64,000 nucleotides of DNA, from assembly GCF_900143185.1 (NCBI RefSeq), contig NZ_FSRQ01000001.1, positions 2,108,001 to 2,172,000 on the forward strand. The letters are read 5' to 3'. The DNA is from Chryseobacterium scophthalmum (GTDB lineage: Bacteria > Bacteroidota > Bacteroidia > Flavobacteriales > Weeksellaceae). A model generated the notes under the pieces. It made no database searches and was not told where the DNA came from. It worked only from the letters and a program-made list of their open reading frames with translations. Shown here piece after piece: positions 26,939 through 35,974 of the stretch. How positions within the stretch are numbered: position 1 is the stretch's first letter; each line of letters starts with the position of its first letter. Position numbers and translations under genes: made by a program.

Positions 26939-28456
26939 ATGTTCAATATTAAAACTTCTTTCGCAGCACTATTTGTAATTTGTTTTTCTTTGTTGAAAGC
27001 TCAGGACAGTATTGATTTTTTTAATAAATATCGCAATCAATACTGTGCGGAAAGAAATTTAAAATCTCAGTTTTACTATAATCCGGCTTCCATGTCGGAT
27101 TATAGTTCTACTTCTTTCTCAGAATTCGGAATTGGTTATCATTCAGAAAAAAAAGATATTTACAGAGAACAGCTTGGTTCTGGAGATAAAGGTTTGAAAA
27201 TTTACGTCAATTCTTTTCAAAAGCTTAATGATAAAAGAGCGGTTTGGGGAAAGGCAAGCTACGAAAGTCAGAAACAATTAAAAATTAAATGGAACGAAAA
27301 TCTGGATTTTGACCGTGTTGCACCTTATGTTTTGGCAGATTCTGTAGGCGGAGATTTAAAACTGGAAAGATATTCTTTTGCAGGAGGTTATTCTGAGAAA
27401 TTCAACCGTTTTACTTTAGGACTTGAAGCCAACTATACCGCACAATTGGGTTACCGCTCAAGAGACCCGAGAATTAACAATACAACCTCAGATCTTTATG
27501 TAAATCTAGGTTTAAATTACAATATTTTCAGAGAATATGAAGTTGGAATTTTCACAAGATTAAATAAATATACACAGAACAGCAGCATCTCATTCGTGAG
27601 TCTTTTAGGAAATCCTTACCTCTACCAAATGGTAGGATTAGGGTACTCTAACAACTTTTTTAACGGAGGAAAAAATGCTATTGCATTTGAAGAATTAGGT
27701 TACCAAGTCGGAGCTCAGATCACTAATAAAGCAGGAAAAGATTTTTACATTCAAGCAGTTGCTGGAAATTCTAAAAACACCAAAAACATCCAAATAAATA
27801 ATCAATTTTTTAAAGCTTCAGCTTTACAGAACGAGCAGTTTATTTTCGAAGGTGCAAAATTTTTCAATCTAAACAACCATCACAGATTCGGGATTTTTGC
27901 CAATTACTCTGCTTCTGTAAAAACTGGAACTGAGTTTGGTTATTCTATCAATACTCAGCGTACAGAGCAGATCTTCCAGAGAAAAGCTTATCGTAATGAG
28001 ACTTATGCTTCTTTATTCAAACTGATGTATCAATTATCAAAAGATAATTTCACATTGAATGCAACGCCATTTTTCAGTCAGCAGGAAATTAAAGAAAGAA
28101 GATTATATCCGGTTTCGGGACAAAAATTTGTTTACAATTATTTTGGAATCAATGCAGATTTTCAGCAAAAATTAAACAAAAACCAAGTATTGAGTTTTAG
28201 TCCTTATTTCACAAAACGAGTTGTAAATAAATCAATCTCGGCAATTACATCAGTTGGAAATACTGCCATCAATGATTGGATTCTTCAGGATTACCAATTT
28301 CAGGCAAGCGACATCAGCACTTTTGGAGCATCTTTAAGATACGACATTAAATTGGAGAAACTTCCGGCATTCTTTGTAAGTGTAGAATATCAATCACAGA
28401 AAATTCAGAAAAAAAACAATAATTTTGTCGGCGCAAGTTTAGGAATTACATTTTAG
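26939..28456 (+). CDS. DUF6850-type outer-membrane beta-barrel protein
   Basis: A 505-residue exported protein with signal peptide ending LLKAQ (about residue 21). The rest is made of alternating aromatic/polar strands separated by short turns, ending GASLGITF with a terminal Phe, as in outer-membrane barrels. Its place after DUF4876 matches the DUF6850 family. The protein has no plug domain, so it is not a second TonB receptor. It starts 31 nt after the DUF4876 gene and may be a porin or assembly partner for the receptor and lipoprotein; function unknown. Confidence 0.82.
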   Translation: MFNIKTSFAALFVICFSLLKAQDSIDFFNKYRNQYCAERNLKSQFYYNPASMSDYSSTSFSEFGIGYHSEKKDIYREQLGSGDKGLKIYVNSFQKLNDKRAVWGKASYESQKQLKIKWNENLDFDRVAPYVLADSVGGDLKLERYSFAGGYSEKFNRFTLGLEANYTAQLGYRSRDPRINNTTSDLYVNLGLNYNIFREYEVGIFTRLNKYTQNSSISFVSLLGNPYLYQMVGLGYSNNFFNGGKNAIAFEELGYQVGAQITNKAGKDFYIQAVAGNSKNTKNIQINNQFFKASALQNEQFIFEGAKFFNLNNHHRFGIFANYSASVKTGTEFGYSINTQRTEQIFQRKAYRNETYASLFKLMYQLSKDNFTLNATPFFSQQEIKERRLYPVSGQKFVYNYFGINADFQQKLNKNQVLSFSPYFTKRVVNKSISAITSVGNTAINDWILQDYQFQASDISTFGASLRYDIKLEKLPAFFVSVEYQSQKIQKKNNNFVGASLGITF

Positions 28457-28626
28457 AAATTGAAAGATTAAGAGATTAAAGATTTTATGAGAAGTAGTCC
28501 TTAAAGCGAAACTCAACTTAATTTGTCTCAACTTTTTAATGAACCTTAATAGTTTAAAAATTAAAATAGTAAGAGAATTAAAATAAATTTATAATAGAAA
28601 AGTATCAAAAGAATATTTAATTTAAA

Positions 28627-29775
28627 ATGAAAAGAGGAATTTATTGGAGTTTAGGATTGATTTTATTTATTCTTTGGAGTTTCACTTCAAAAGTTGGAAA
28701 TGAGTTATCAAATATTCAGGAGCCATCTATTGAAGACATAGTAAAAAGCTACAAAAAAGCAATTACAGAATGGCCAAAACCCAATATTGACCACGGTGTA
28801 AAATGGGAGGAATTTGCAGCCATCAAAACAGATTCTGCTTATTTCACAGAGCAGGACAAGCCAAATGTTATTTTAGGAAAAATGCTTTTTTTTGATCCTA
28901 AATTATCAAAGTCCAACCAGATTTCCTGCAGTACTTGTCACGACCCCGAAATGGGATGGCAAGACCGAAGACGTGTTGCACTTGGAAACGACCACCTTTT
29001 AGGAAACAGAAACACTATTTCTCTTTACAACATCGCCGAAAGAACTTCTTTTTTCTGGGACGGAAGAGCTAAAACTCTTGAAGAGCAGGCTTCAGGACCT
29101 CTTGGAGCACATCACGAGATGGCAATGGATGTGAAAACACTTCCCGCAAAAATTCAGAATATAAAAGGATACAATTCGCTTTTCAAAAATGCTTACGGAA
29201 CCGAAAAAGTAACGTACGATAAAATCGTAAAAGCCATTGCTGATTTCCAGAAAACCATCAAAAGTCAGCCAAGCCGTTTTGATAAATTTCTTGAAGGAAA
29301 ATACAACTCTTTAACAGATGAAGAAATCTACGGAATGCATATTTTCCGTACTAAAGCTCGTTGTATGAACTGTCACAGCGGAAAATATTTAACTGATGAA
29401 TCTTTCCACAATATTGGTTTAACTTACTATAAAAGAAAATACGAAGATCTAGGCTTATACAACATAACCAAAAAAGCTGAAGATGTTGGAAAATTCAAAA
29501 CACCACAATTAAGAGATTTAGCACTCACTCAACCTTGGATGCACAATGGGCTTTTCGATGATTTGGAAGGAGTTGTCAACATGTACAACAGCGGAATGCA
29601 TCAACTCGATCCTAACGCAGAAAAAAAGTTGGCAGATCCACTTCATCCTTCAACAGACCCTTTGTTGCAAAAACTAAATTTAAATAAAGAAGAAGTAAAA
29701 GCTTTAGTTTCTTTTCTTGAATCTCTTTCAGGAACAAAATACAAAATGAGAAGACCGGAGTTTCCTGTGGAATAA
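28627..29775 (+). CDS. Di-haem cytochrome c peroxidase (CcpA/MauG family)
   Basis: A 382-residue periplasmic di-haem protein. A signal or anchor (residues 5-20) precedes two c-type haem sites: CSTCH at 101-105 and CMNCH at 246-250. Between them are the family's NRNTISLYNIAE and FFWDGRAKTLEEQA segments. The second domain has KFKTPQLRDLALTQPWMHNG. It reduces peroxide, or, as in MauG relatives, oxidises a partner protein. It lies 170 nt after the DUF6850 gene, in a gap with a repeat-like AT-rich stretch, and probably belongs to the same functional locus. Confidence 0.93.
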   Translation: MKRGIYWSLGLILFILWSFTSKVGNELSNIQEPSIEDIVKSYKKAITEWPKPNIDHGVKWEEFAAIKTDSAYFTEQDKPNVILGKMLFFDPKLSKSNQISCSTCHDPEMGWQDRRRVALGNDHLLGNRNTISLYNIAERTSFFWDGRAKTLEEQASGPLGAHHEMAMDVKTLPAKIQNIKGYNSLFKNAYGTEKVTYDKIVKAIADFQKTIKSQPSRFDKFLEGKYNSLTDEEIYGMHIFRTKARCMNCHSGKYLTDESFHNIGLTYYKRKYEDLGLYNITKKAEDVGKFKTPQLRDLALTQPWMHNGLFDDLEGVVNMYNSGMHQLDPNAEKKLADPLHPSTDPLLQKLNLNKEEVKALVSFLESLSGTKYKMRRPEFPVE

Positions 29776-29853
29776 ATTAATTTCTTTTTAAAACCAAATC
29801 TTCGTTCGTTTTAACAGAATAGCTTATTTTAGTTCAAATATTTCTAAATAGCT

Positions 29854-30423
29854 ATGGCAGATAAAATGCATTCTGATAAAGAATTAAAAAAAACGATTCA
29901 GGATCACCTCAATAAAACGCATTACGTAAAAGTTTTCTTTTCCGAAGAATGCCCGGAAGAGTTTACTTCAGGCTTTATTCTGAATGTATCTGAAAAATTT
30001 TTAATGGTTCAGGAGTCTCACAATTTTACTTTAGACGGAATAAAAATTGTTCCTTACAATAAGATAATAAGAACCCGTCACAAGAAATTTGAAAAAACTT
30101 CTGAGAAAATATTTTCAGAAGAAGGTCTGATCAATTTTAATCAAAAAATCATTAGCAATACTTCGTTAAAGAGTTTTGAATCCTTATTTAAATCTTTAAA
30201 AAAGCAAAATTTTCACTGCATCGTAGAAAGTTCTACAAAAAAGAAAAACATATTTTCTATCGGCGAAATTTTAGAAATAAATGAAAAATATGTAGTGATT
30301 AAAAACTATGACGCTACCGGAAAAATTGAAAAAAAATCTGACAAAATTCTATTTAAAAATATCCATTTTATTACTTTTAATGACCGATATTCACTAACGT
30401 TCAGAAAATATTTAACCGAATAA
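29854..30423 (+). CDS. Hypothetical protein with two similar barrel-like domains
   Basis: A 189-residue cytoplasmic protein I do not recognise. Two segments look alike: residues about 40-75 (SGFILNVSEKFLMVQ ... IVPYNKIIRTRH) and about 130-175 (IGEILEINEKYVVIK ... ILFKNIHFITF). Each reads as a short beta-barrel with a G-x-I-L-x-I/V pattern, then a basic end. A Lys-rich helical linker joins them. This suggests an internal duplication of an SH3- or Sm-like fold, possibly RNA- or protein-binding. It ends 15 nt before proC. Confidence 0.6.
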   Translation: MADKMHSDKELKKTIQDHLNKTHYVKVFFSEECPEEFTSGFILNVSEKFLMVQESHNFTLDGIKIVPYNKIIRTRHKKFEKTSEKIFSEEGLINFNQKIISNTSLKSFESLFKSLKKQNFHCIVESSTKKKNIFSIGEILEINEKYVVIKNYDATGKIEKKSDKILFKNIHFITFNDRYSLTFRKYLTE

Positions 30424-30438
30424 ATAAAAAACACAAAT

Positions 30439-31242
30439 ATGAAAATCGCCATCATCGGAGCCGGAAATATGGGTTTATCTTTTTCAAAATCATTTTTGAA
30501 ATATGAACTCATTAAACCTGAAAACCTTCACCTGATTACAAGAAGCCAATCTAAAATTCCGAAAATAAAAGAAGAATTTCCCAAATCTGAAATTTCTGTA
30601 TTTGAAGAAGTGAAAAATTTGGATGCAGATCTTATAATCATTGCCGTAAAACCACAGGATTTCCAAAAAGTAGCGGAAAGTTTTCAGTTTTCATTAAATG
30701 AAAATCAGATGATTTTGTCGATTATGGCAGGAATTAAAATTGAAAAAATTCAGAACTCATTAAATCACAAACCTGTCGTAAGAGCAATGCCCAACTCTCC
30801 TACTCTTTTGGGAATGGGAATCACAGGTTACACTTCTGCAGAAGGAATTTCATTTAATCAGTTAATGAATATCGAAAGGCTTCTGAACAGCACCGGAAGA
30901 TCTGTTTATTTGGAAAACGAAGATTTATTAGACGGAGTTACTGCCCTTTCAGGAAGCGGACCAGCGTATTTTTATTACATCGTAGACGCGATGATTAAAG
31001 CCGGAACAGAAATGGGAATCGATGAAAATTTGTCTAAACTTTTCGTAAAACAAACGATGTTGGGCGCTTATCATTTAATCAATAACTCTGATAAAAACCT
31101 GGAAGATCTTATCAAAGATGTTGCTTCAAAAGGTGGTACAACCGAAGCGGCACTGAAAACCTTTGAAGAAAATAATTTTAAGGGAATTTTGCAGCAAGGA
31201 ATTTTAAATGCTGAAAAACGAGCGAAGGAATTGAATGGGTAA
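30439..31242 (+). CDS. proC: Pyrroline-5-carboxylate reductase
   Basis: The last step of proline synthesis, reducing pyrroline-5-carboxylate with NAD(P)H. The 267 residues start with the Rossmann motif IIGAGNMGLSF. VRAMPNSPTLLGMGITGY and the C-terminal signature ALSGSGPAYFYYIVDAM are present, as is the final DVASKGGTTEAAL. The length is normal. A 27-bp inverted repeat lies just after the stop and may terminate this gene and the convergent VanZ gene. Confidence 0.96.
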   Translation: MKIAIIGAGNMGLSFSKSFLKYELIKPENLHLITRSQSKIPKIKEEFPKSEISVFEEVKNLDADLIIIAVKPQDFQKVAESFQFSLNENQMILSIMAGIKIEKIQNSLNHKPVVRAMPNSPTLLGMGITGYTSAEGISFNQLMNIERLLNSTGRSVYLENEDLLDGVTALSGSGPAYFYYIVDAMIKAGTEMGIDENLSKLFVKQTMLGAYHLINNSDKNLEDLIKDVASKGGTTEAALKTFEENNFKGILQQGILNAEKRAKELNG

Positions 31243-31248
31243 TGAAAA

Positions 31249-31345
31249 ATGCTTCGACTTCGCTCAGCATGACATCGCTAAAAATTTATTGCTGAAATAT
31301 AAAAGTTAGTATTAGGAAATGTCATGCTGAGCGGAGTCGAAGCAT
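31249..31345. repeat. 27-bp inverted repeat (TGCTTCGACTTCGCTCAGCATGACA family)
   Basis: Arms at 31249-31275 and 31319-31345 match at 26 of 27 positions across a 43-nt spacer, between the 3' ends of proC and VanZ. A single arm of the same family occurs at 44504-44530. Confidence 0.9.
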
Positions 31346-31351
31346 CTCAAT

Positions 31352-31774
31352 TTATTTAACATAGCTTTCAAATCTTCTTTCTAAAAAATTCCGAATCAAA
31401 AATCCCAGAAACACTCCAAAAGTATTCAGCAAAACATCATCCACATCAAATACTCCCAATCTTGAAAAATACTGCAGTGCTTCTACAATCACAATGGCAG
31501 AAACAAAAGTGATGATGAGGCTTTTTAAATTTTTTAACTGTGGAAAAATCCATCCTAAAAAACCAAAAGGAATAAACATCACCACATTTCCCAAAACAAT
31601 TCTAATAATATCAAGCCAGCTTATTGTTTCATGAATAAACCAAATTGTTGAAACAATCGGTTTAATTCTCACAATATTATCTTCATACTGCAATCTTCCC
31701 ATCCCGAAAAACATCAGATAGAGCAGAAAAATGGTGTACGGTAAAATGATGAATTTATAAAATTTCTTTAACAT
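31352..31774 (-). CDS. VanZ family membrane protein
   Basis: A small VanZ-like membrane protein of about 140 residues. Four hydrophobic segments (roughly residues 10-25, 55-75, 80-100 and 118-135) surround the family motifs IRIVLGNVVMFIPFGFLGW and DVDDVLLNTFGVFLG. VanZ relatives are linked to low-level glycopeptide tolerance in Gram-positives; the role here is unknown. Adjacent ATGs at 31777 and 31774 both follow the TAACTTTG box within 6 nt, so the mRNA should be leaderless. It is divergent from lnt. Confidence 0.85.
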   Translation of the reverse strand: MLKKFYKFIILPYTIFLLYLMFFGMGRLQYEDNIVRIKPIVSTIWFIHETISWLDIIRIVLGNVVMFIPFGFLGWIFPQLKNLKSLIITFVSAIVIVEALQYFSRLGVFDVDDVLLNTFGVFLGFLIRNFLERRFESYVK

Positions 31775-31780
31775 CATTTG

Positions 31781-31788
31781 CAAAGTTA
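31781..31788 (-). promoter_or_regulatory. VanZ promoter -7 box (TAACTTTG)
   Basis: An exact TAnnTTTG match on minus, ending 3-6 nt before the tandem ATGs. Confidence 0.55.
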
Positions 31789-31803
31789 TTCATTTCAAAG
31801 CAC

Positions 31804-31811
31804 TAAATTTG
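31804..31811 (+). promoter_or_regulatory. lnt promoter -7 box (TAAATTTG)
   Basis: An exact TAnnTTTG match, 18 nt before the lnt ATG. It lies 15 bp from the divergent VanZ box. Confidence 0.6.
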
Positions 31812-31829
31812 GCGTGTTAAACTAATTTA

Positions 31830-33473
31830 ATGAAATACGTCTTACTTACGCTCATTTCAGCGATGTTGCTATCGGTTTCTTGGCCGACTTACGGAGTTCC
31901 ATTTTTTATATTCTTTGCCCTCGTTCCGCTTTTGATGATGGAACATGGTGTTTCTAAATTTTCAAATTACAACAGAAAAAGCTGGGTTGTTTTCGGTCTT
32001 TCTTATCTGTGTTTTGTGATTTGGAATGTAGTTACCACAGGCTGGCTGTACGGATCAAAAAATCCGGATGGAAGTCATTCGATGATGGCGGTCCTATTTC
32101 CGGTTTTGGTCAATTCTTTTTTATATTCACTCGTTTTTCAATGTTATCATTGGTATAAAAATGCACAGGGAACGTATTGGGGAATGGCTTTTTTAGTAGC
32201 AATCTGGATGAGTTTTGAAAAATTTCATCTCAATTGGGAATTAACTTGGCCTTGGCTGAATCTTGGAAATGCTTTTTCAGATTACCCGAAACTGATTCAG
32301 TGGTACGATACTTTAGGATCAACCGGAGGAAGCTTTTGGATTTTATTGGTCAATTTACTCATATTTTACACTATCAGAATTTGGGAAGCCGGAAGAAAAA
32401 GGAAAGATTTAATTATTAATATTTCTGCAACGGTACTTTTAATCGGTCTTCCGATGATTATTTCATTAATAAAATTCAATAGTTTTAATGAAAAACCGAT
32501 TGGTGAAGTCAGTGTTTTAATGTTGCAACCAGATCTTGATCCTTATGGTGAAAAATATTCTAAAGACAGCATCACGATTCAGAATGATCTTTTAGCTTTA
32601 GCCGAAAACAATACCAAAGGAAAAATTGATTATTACATTGCGCCCGAAACAGCACTTCCCGGAAGAGGTTCTATTTCTGAGACCGCTTTTGAAAAAAGTG
32701 AACTTTTAAGTAATGTAAAAGGTTTTCTTGCGAAACATCCCGGTTCTGTTTTTACAACGGGAATTTCTTCACACAAATATTTTTTAGATAAAAATACTGT
32801 TCCAACAAATGCTTATCAAATTAATGACCGAGTTTGGGTAGAAAGTTATAATTCTGCAGTACAAATCATCCCGAATCAAAAAGTTGAAGTTTACCACAAA
32901 GGAAAGCTTGTTCCGGGCGTTGAAATTTTCCCTTACATGAGTGTTTTAAAACCACTTTTAGGTAATGCGATGATTAATTTGGGAGGAACTGTTGCTTCAT
33001 TGGGAACAGATAAAGAGCGTGTTGCATTTTCAAATCCTTATAATAAAGGAAAGATCGCACCGATTATTTGTTATGAAAGTATTTATGGTGAATTTGTAAC
33101 CGACTATGTAAAAAAAGGCGCCAACTTCCTCGGAATTATGACCAATGATTCTTGGTGGGGAGTAACAGAAGGTCACAAACAGCTCCTTTCTTATGCAAGA
33201 ATGAGAGCTATTGAAACCAGAAGAGAAATTGTACGAGCTGCAAACAGCGGAATTTCTGCGCATATTAATGCTAAAGGTGAAATCTTAGAAGACACTTTTT
33301 ATGGCGATCAGACAACCTTATTCGCTAAAGTTAATCTTTATGAGGGCGAAACGTTTTATGTAAGAACAGGAGATTTTCTTTCCCGAGTTTCTATTTTTGC
33401 TTTAGGGTTTTTGCTGTTTTATTTTCTGATTAAAAGGTTTCAGAATAGAATGAAAAAGGAAAACAAAAAGTAA
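31830..33473 (+). CDS. lnt: Apolipoprotein N-acyltransferase Lnt
   Basis: Adds the third acyl chain to lipoproteins at the inner membrane. The 547 residues have six or so N-terminal membrane segments (to about residue 220). A nitrilase-like periplasmic domain with the Glu-Lys-Cys triad follows: E273 in APETALPG, K357 in YHKGKLVPG and C414 in IICYESIYGEF. A last membrane segment (about 515-535) precedes a Lys-rich end. All catalytic residues are present, so the many lipoproteins in this window can be fully triacylated. Confidence 0.95.
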   Translation: MKYVLLTLISAMLLSVSWPTYGVPFFIFFALVPLLMMEHGVSKFSNYNRKSWVVFGLSYLCFVIWNVVTTGWLYGSKNPDGSHSMMAVLFPVLVNSFLYSLVFQCYHWYKNAQGTYWGMAFLVAIWMSFEKFHLNWELTWPWLNLGNAFSDYPKLIQWYDTLGSTGGSFWILLVNLLIFYTIRIWEAGRKRKDLIINISATVLLIGLPMIISLIKFNSFNEKPIGEVSVLMLQPDLDPYGEKYSKDSITIQNDLLALAENNTKGKIDYYIAPETALPGRGSISETAFEKSELLSNVKGFLAKHPGSVFTTGISSHKYFLDKNTVPTNAYQINDRVWVESYNSAVQIIPNQKVEVYHKGKLVPGVEIFPYMSVLKPLLGNAMINLGGTVASLGTDKERVAFSNPYNKGKIAPIICYESIYGEFVTDYVKKGANFLGIMTNDSWWGVTEGHKQLLSYARMRAIETRREIVRAANSGISAHINAKGEILEDTFYGDQTTLFAKVNLYEGETFYVRTGDFLSRVSIFALGFLLFYFLIKRFQNRMKKENKK

Positions 33474-33504
33474 ACTTTTAAATATTGGAAAGTTTCATAT
33501 AAAT

Positions 33505-33530
33505 AAAAAACCAGCCAATTGGCTGGTTTT
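33505..33530. terminator. Bidirectional terminator, lnt / FG-GAP protein
   Basis: AACCAGCC-AATT-GGCTGGTT is a perfect palindrome flanked by A-run and T-run, between convergent genes. Confidence 0.85.
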
Positions 33531-33573
33531 CTCTGTTTAATTTAAGTTTAAAAAATCAAATTCAAACTACTAT

Positions 33574-35286
33574 TTACCTGATCATTAGTTTTTGGACCAC
33601 CCAGTTGTTGTTAATTTTAATTTTCAGAATATACATTCCTTTTGGAAGATCAGAAACGGTTACCGACTGATCGCTGTTGAGCTGTACATTTAGTTTTTTC
33701 CCATCCATTGAATACATTTCCACCGCAGTTGCTTTTTCACCTTTAATGAAAACTTTTTCAGAAGCCGGATTTGGATAGATCGACAGTTGTGTTTTTGCTG
33801 AAAAATCATTTACACCTAATGTATTTTCTACTGACGGATCAGAGTAAACTTTTGATGCATCAATTGATCTTACACTCCAATATACTTGCTGAATAGAAGA
33901 ATCAAGCGTTAAAAACCAAGATGGCGTAGTTACAATATACTTTGCCACATCTTGCGCTCCCGGACTTGTTCCGACTTTAATTTCATATTGTAAAGCATTG
34001 ACCGGAGTTTTATCATCCGTTGCGCCACTCCATGTAAAATTGAATGTATTTCCGTTTTTGTTTAAATGTAAACTGGTTGGAGCAGTTGGTTTTAAATTGG
34101 CTGCCGTAGAAGTATTTTTATAAAGTTTGGTGAATGAATTTAAATCTGGATCAGCCCAATCGAAGCCCGTCATTAAAACATCCAGATGATTGTTTCCGTC
34201 GTAATCAAAAAGCCTTACATTTCCTGTTCCGCCAAGATTATACAAAGAAGTATTGGTTGCTTTTGTAAAAGATTGGGAAGCCGGATTGTAAAGAAAAACA
34301 TTCACCGCTCCGTCATTATTTTTATCATCACCAATGACTATAAAATCGTAATATCCATCATTATTAAGATCTCCAACATCTACACTTGAAGCAGAAAGCC
34401 CTTCTCCGGAAATCCCCTGAGTTGTAAACTGACCTGTTCCGTCATTCATAAAGACACCAAGATATTCGTCATAATTTCCATCCTGACCAATCGCTACCAA
34501 ATCTAAAAAACCATCTGCATTAAAGTCTGCATACGCTAATTTCCCGCTCGCTAAAGGCAGTAAAGTTTGAGATTCCTGAAGTGTACCATTCGAATTTAGA
34601 TATACTTTAAAAACAGGATTGGTATCTTTATCATAACCGAAAATGACTACATCCAGAAGCTGATCATTATTCAGATCTAATACTTTAAAACTTCCATTCT
34701 GAGTTCCGGGAAGCCACGACTGAGTTAGTTGAAAACCATTACCTGCGTTTTTATAAAAACTTAAATCATACACAAAACCGGTTCCTTGAACATATTGAGG
34801 TCCGTTGATTGCATAATCCTGTTTTCCATCATGATTAAAATCAAAAACTTCAATAGAGCCGTACACTTTTCCGGCAGTATCTTCTACTTTTGAAAAACCA
34901 GTTCCATTATTTAGAAAACGATAGTGTTTGTAATTAACAACATCCTGATAACTCAAACCAGTAGAAACAATATCTAATAATCCGTCATTATTATAATCTA
35001 TAAATTTAATATCTCCTAAATGCGTAACATCAGTTCCTAAATCTCCATAAGCAGAAAAAACGCCATTATTATTAATATAAGCTTCATTAAAGGTAACATC
35101 TGCACCTCCGTCTGCATCTACATCTATAGCGCCATTATATACAACATCCGGTTTTCCGTCATTATTAAAATCACCAATATCGCTGGATCCGTAAAAGAAA
35201 TTTTTTATACTGCTGGAAACTTCAGAAAAAGTTTGAGCCTGAAACATCATAGGAATAAAAAAAGCAAAAACATACAACTTTTTCAT
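33574..35286 (-). CDS. T9SS-secreted FG-GAP/VCBS repeat protein
   Basis: An exported protein of 570 residues from the ATG at 35286, which opens the signal peptide MKKLYVFAFFIPMMFQAQ; a further upstream start would add an unlikely leader. At least seven FG-GAP/VCBS repeats (D-x-NNDGxxDxV patterns such as DFNNDGKPDVV, DLNNDGYYDFIV) should form a calcium-binding beta-propeller. A fibronectin-III-like domain follows (about 415-500). The end is a type A T9SS sorting domain (LSIYPNPASEKVFI ... GMYILKIKINN). Likely a surface adhesin or binding protein. Confidence 0.92.
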   Translation of the reverse strand: MKKLYVFAFFIPMMFQAQTFSEVSSSIKNFFYGSSDIGDFNNDGKPDVVYNGAIDVDADGGADVTFNEAYINNNGVFSAYGDLGTDVTHLGDIKFIDYNNDGLLDIVSTGLSYQDVVNYKHYRFLNNGTGFSKVEDTAGKVYGSIEVFDFNHDGKQDYAINGPQYVQGTGFVYDLSFYKNAGNGFQLTQSWLPGTQNGSFKVLDLNNDQLLDVVIFGYDKDTNPVFKVYLNSNGTLQESQTLLPLASGKLAYADFNADGFLDLVAIGQDGNYDEYLGVFMNDGTGQFTTQGISGEGLSASSVDVGDLNNDGYYDFIVIGDDKNNDGAVNVFLYNPASQSFTKATNTSLYNLGGTGNVRLFDYDGNNHLDVLMTGFDWADPDLNSFTKLYKNTSTAANLKPTAPTSLHLNKNGNTFNFTWSGATDDKTPVNALQYEIKVGTSPGAQDVAKYIVTTPSWFLTLDSSIQQVYWSVRSIDASKVYSDPSVENTLGVNDFSAKTQLSIYPNPASEKVFIKGEKATAVEMYSMDGKKLNVQLNSDQSVTVSDLPKGMYILKIKINNNWVVQKLMIR

Positions 35287-35313
35287 TTTATTTTTATTTA
35301 GATTAATTAAAAA

Positions 35314-35321
35314 CAAAGATA
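35314..35321 (-). promoter_or_regulatory. FG-GAP gene promoter -7 box (TATCTTTG)
   Basis: An exact TAnnTTTG match on minus, 27 nt before the ATG at 35286. Confidence 0.5.
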
Positions 35322-35458
35322 ATATCAAATATTATTTCAGCGTTCAAATTGAGACTGATATTTATCACATGCCCACATCCGAGAGACTTTAAAGAATGCA
35401 AATGAATGGGTAAGTCATTAAAAATGATAAATATTTATTATAAAATTTATACAAAGAC

Positions 35459-35489
35459 TTGTCTATCTAAAAAAATCTTCGTTATTTTG
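35459..35489 (+). promoter_or_regulatory. rpmB operon promoter (-33 TTG, -7 TTATTTTG)
   Basis: TTG at 35459-35461 and TTATTTTG at 35482-35489 are 20 bp apart, with one mismatch to the TAnnTTTG consensus. The box lies 36 nt before rpmB. Confidence 0.5.
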
Positions 35490-35525
35490 CAACCTCAAAT
35501 ATTATACAAATAAGAACATCGAGAT

Positions 35526-35768
35526 ATGTCAAGAATTTGCCAGATAACAGGAAAGCGTGCAATGGTTGGTAACAACGTTTCCCACGCTAATAACAAAACG
35601 AAGCGTCGTTTTGAAATTAACTTATTGGAAAAGAAATTTTACCTTCCAGAGCAAGACAAGCACGTTACGCTTAAAGTTTCAGCTCATGGATTGAGAATCA
35701 TTAACAAGATTGGAATCGAAGAGGCTATCGAAAGAGGCATCAGAGAAGGATTGATTAAAAAGAACTAA
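35526..35768 (+). CDS. rpmB: 50S ribosomal protein L28
   Basis: An 80-residue ribosomal protein bL28. The N-terminal [31 protein letters not shown] segment and the [14 protein letters not shown] helix are diagnostic. It is the first gene of a three-gene operon with rpmG (5-bp gap) and DUF4295, the standard arrangement in Bacteroidota. Confidence 0.97.
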   Translation: MSRICQITGKRAMVGNNVSHANNKTKRRFEINLLEKKFYLPEQDKHVTLKVSAHGLRIINKIGIEEAIERGIREGLIKKN

Positions 35769-35772
35769 AATC

Positions 35773-35955
35773 ATGGCAAAAAAAGGAAATAGAGTTCAAG
35801 TAATACTTGAATGTACAGAGCACAAAGAAAGCGGTATGCCAGGAATGTCTAGATACATTTCTACAAAAAATAAAAAGAACACTACAGAAAGATTGGAATT
35901 GAAAAAATACAATCCGGTTCTTAAGAGATCTACCCTTCACAAAGAAATCAAGTAA
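35773..35955 (+). CDS. rpmG: 50S ribosomal protein L33
   Basis: A 60-residue bL33. [11 protein letters not shown] and the terminal [14 protein letters not shown] are family signatures. Only one Cys (C16) is present, so this is the non-zinc-binding form. It lies between rpmB and the DUF4295 gene. Confidence 0.97.
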   Translation: MAKKGNRVQVILECTEHKESGMPGMSRYISTKNKKNTTERLELKKYNPVLKRSTLHKEIK

Positions 35956-35974
35956 TTTATAAATATAATTTACC

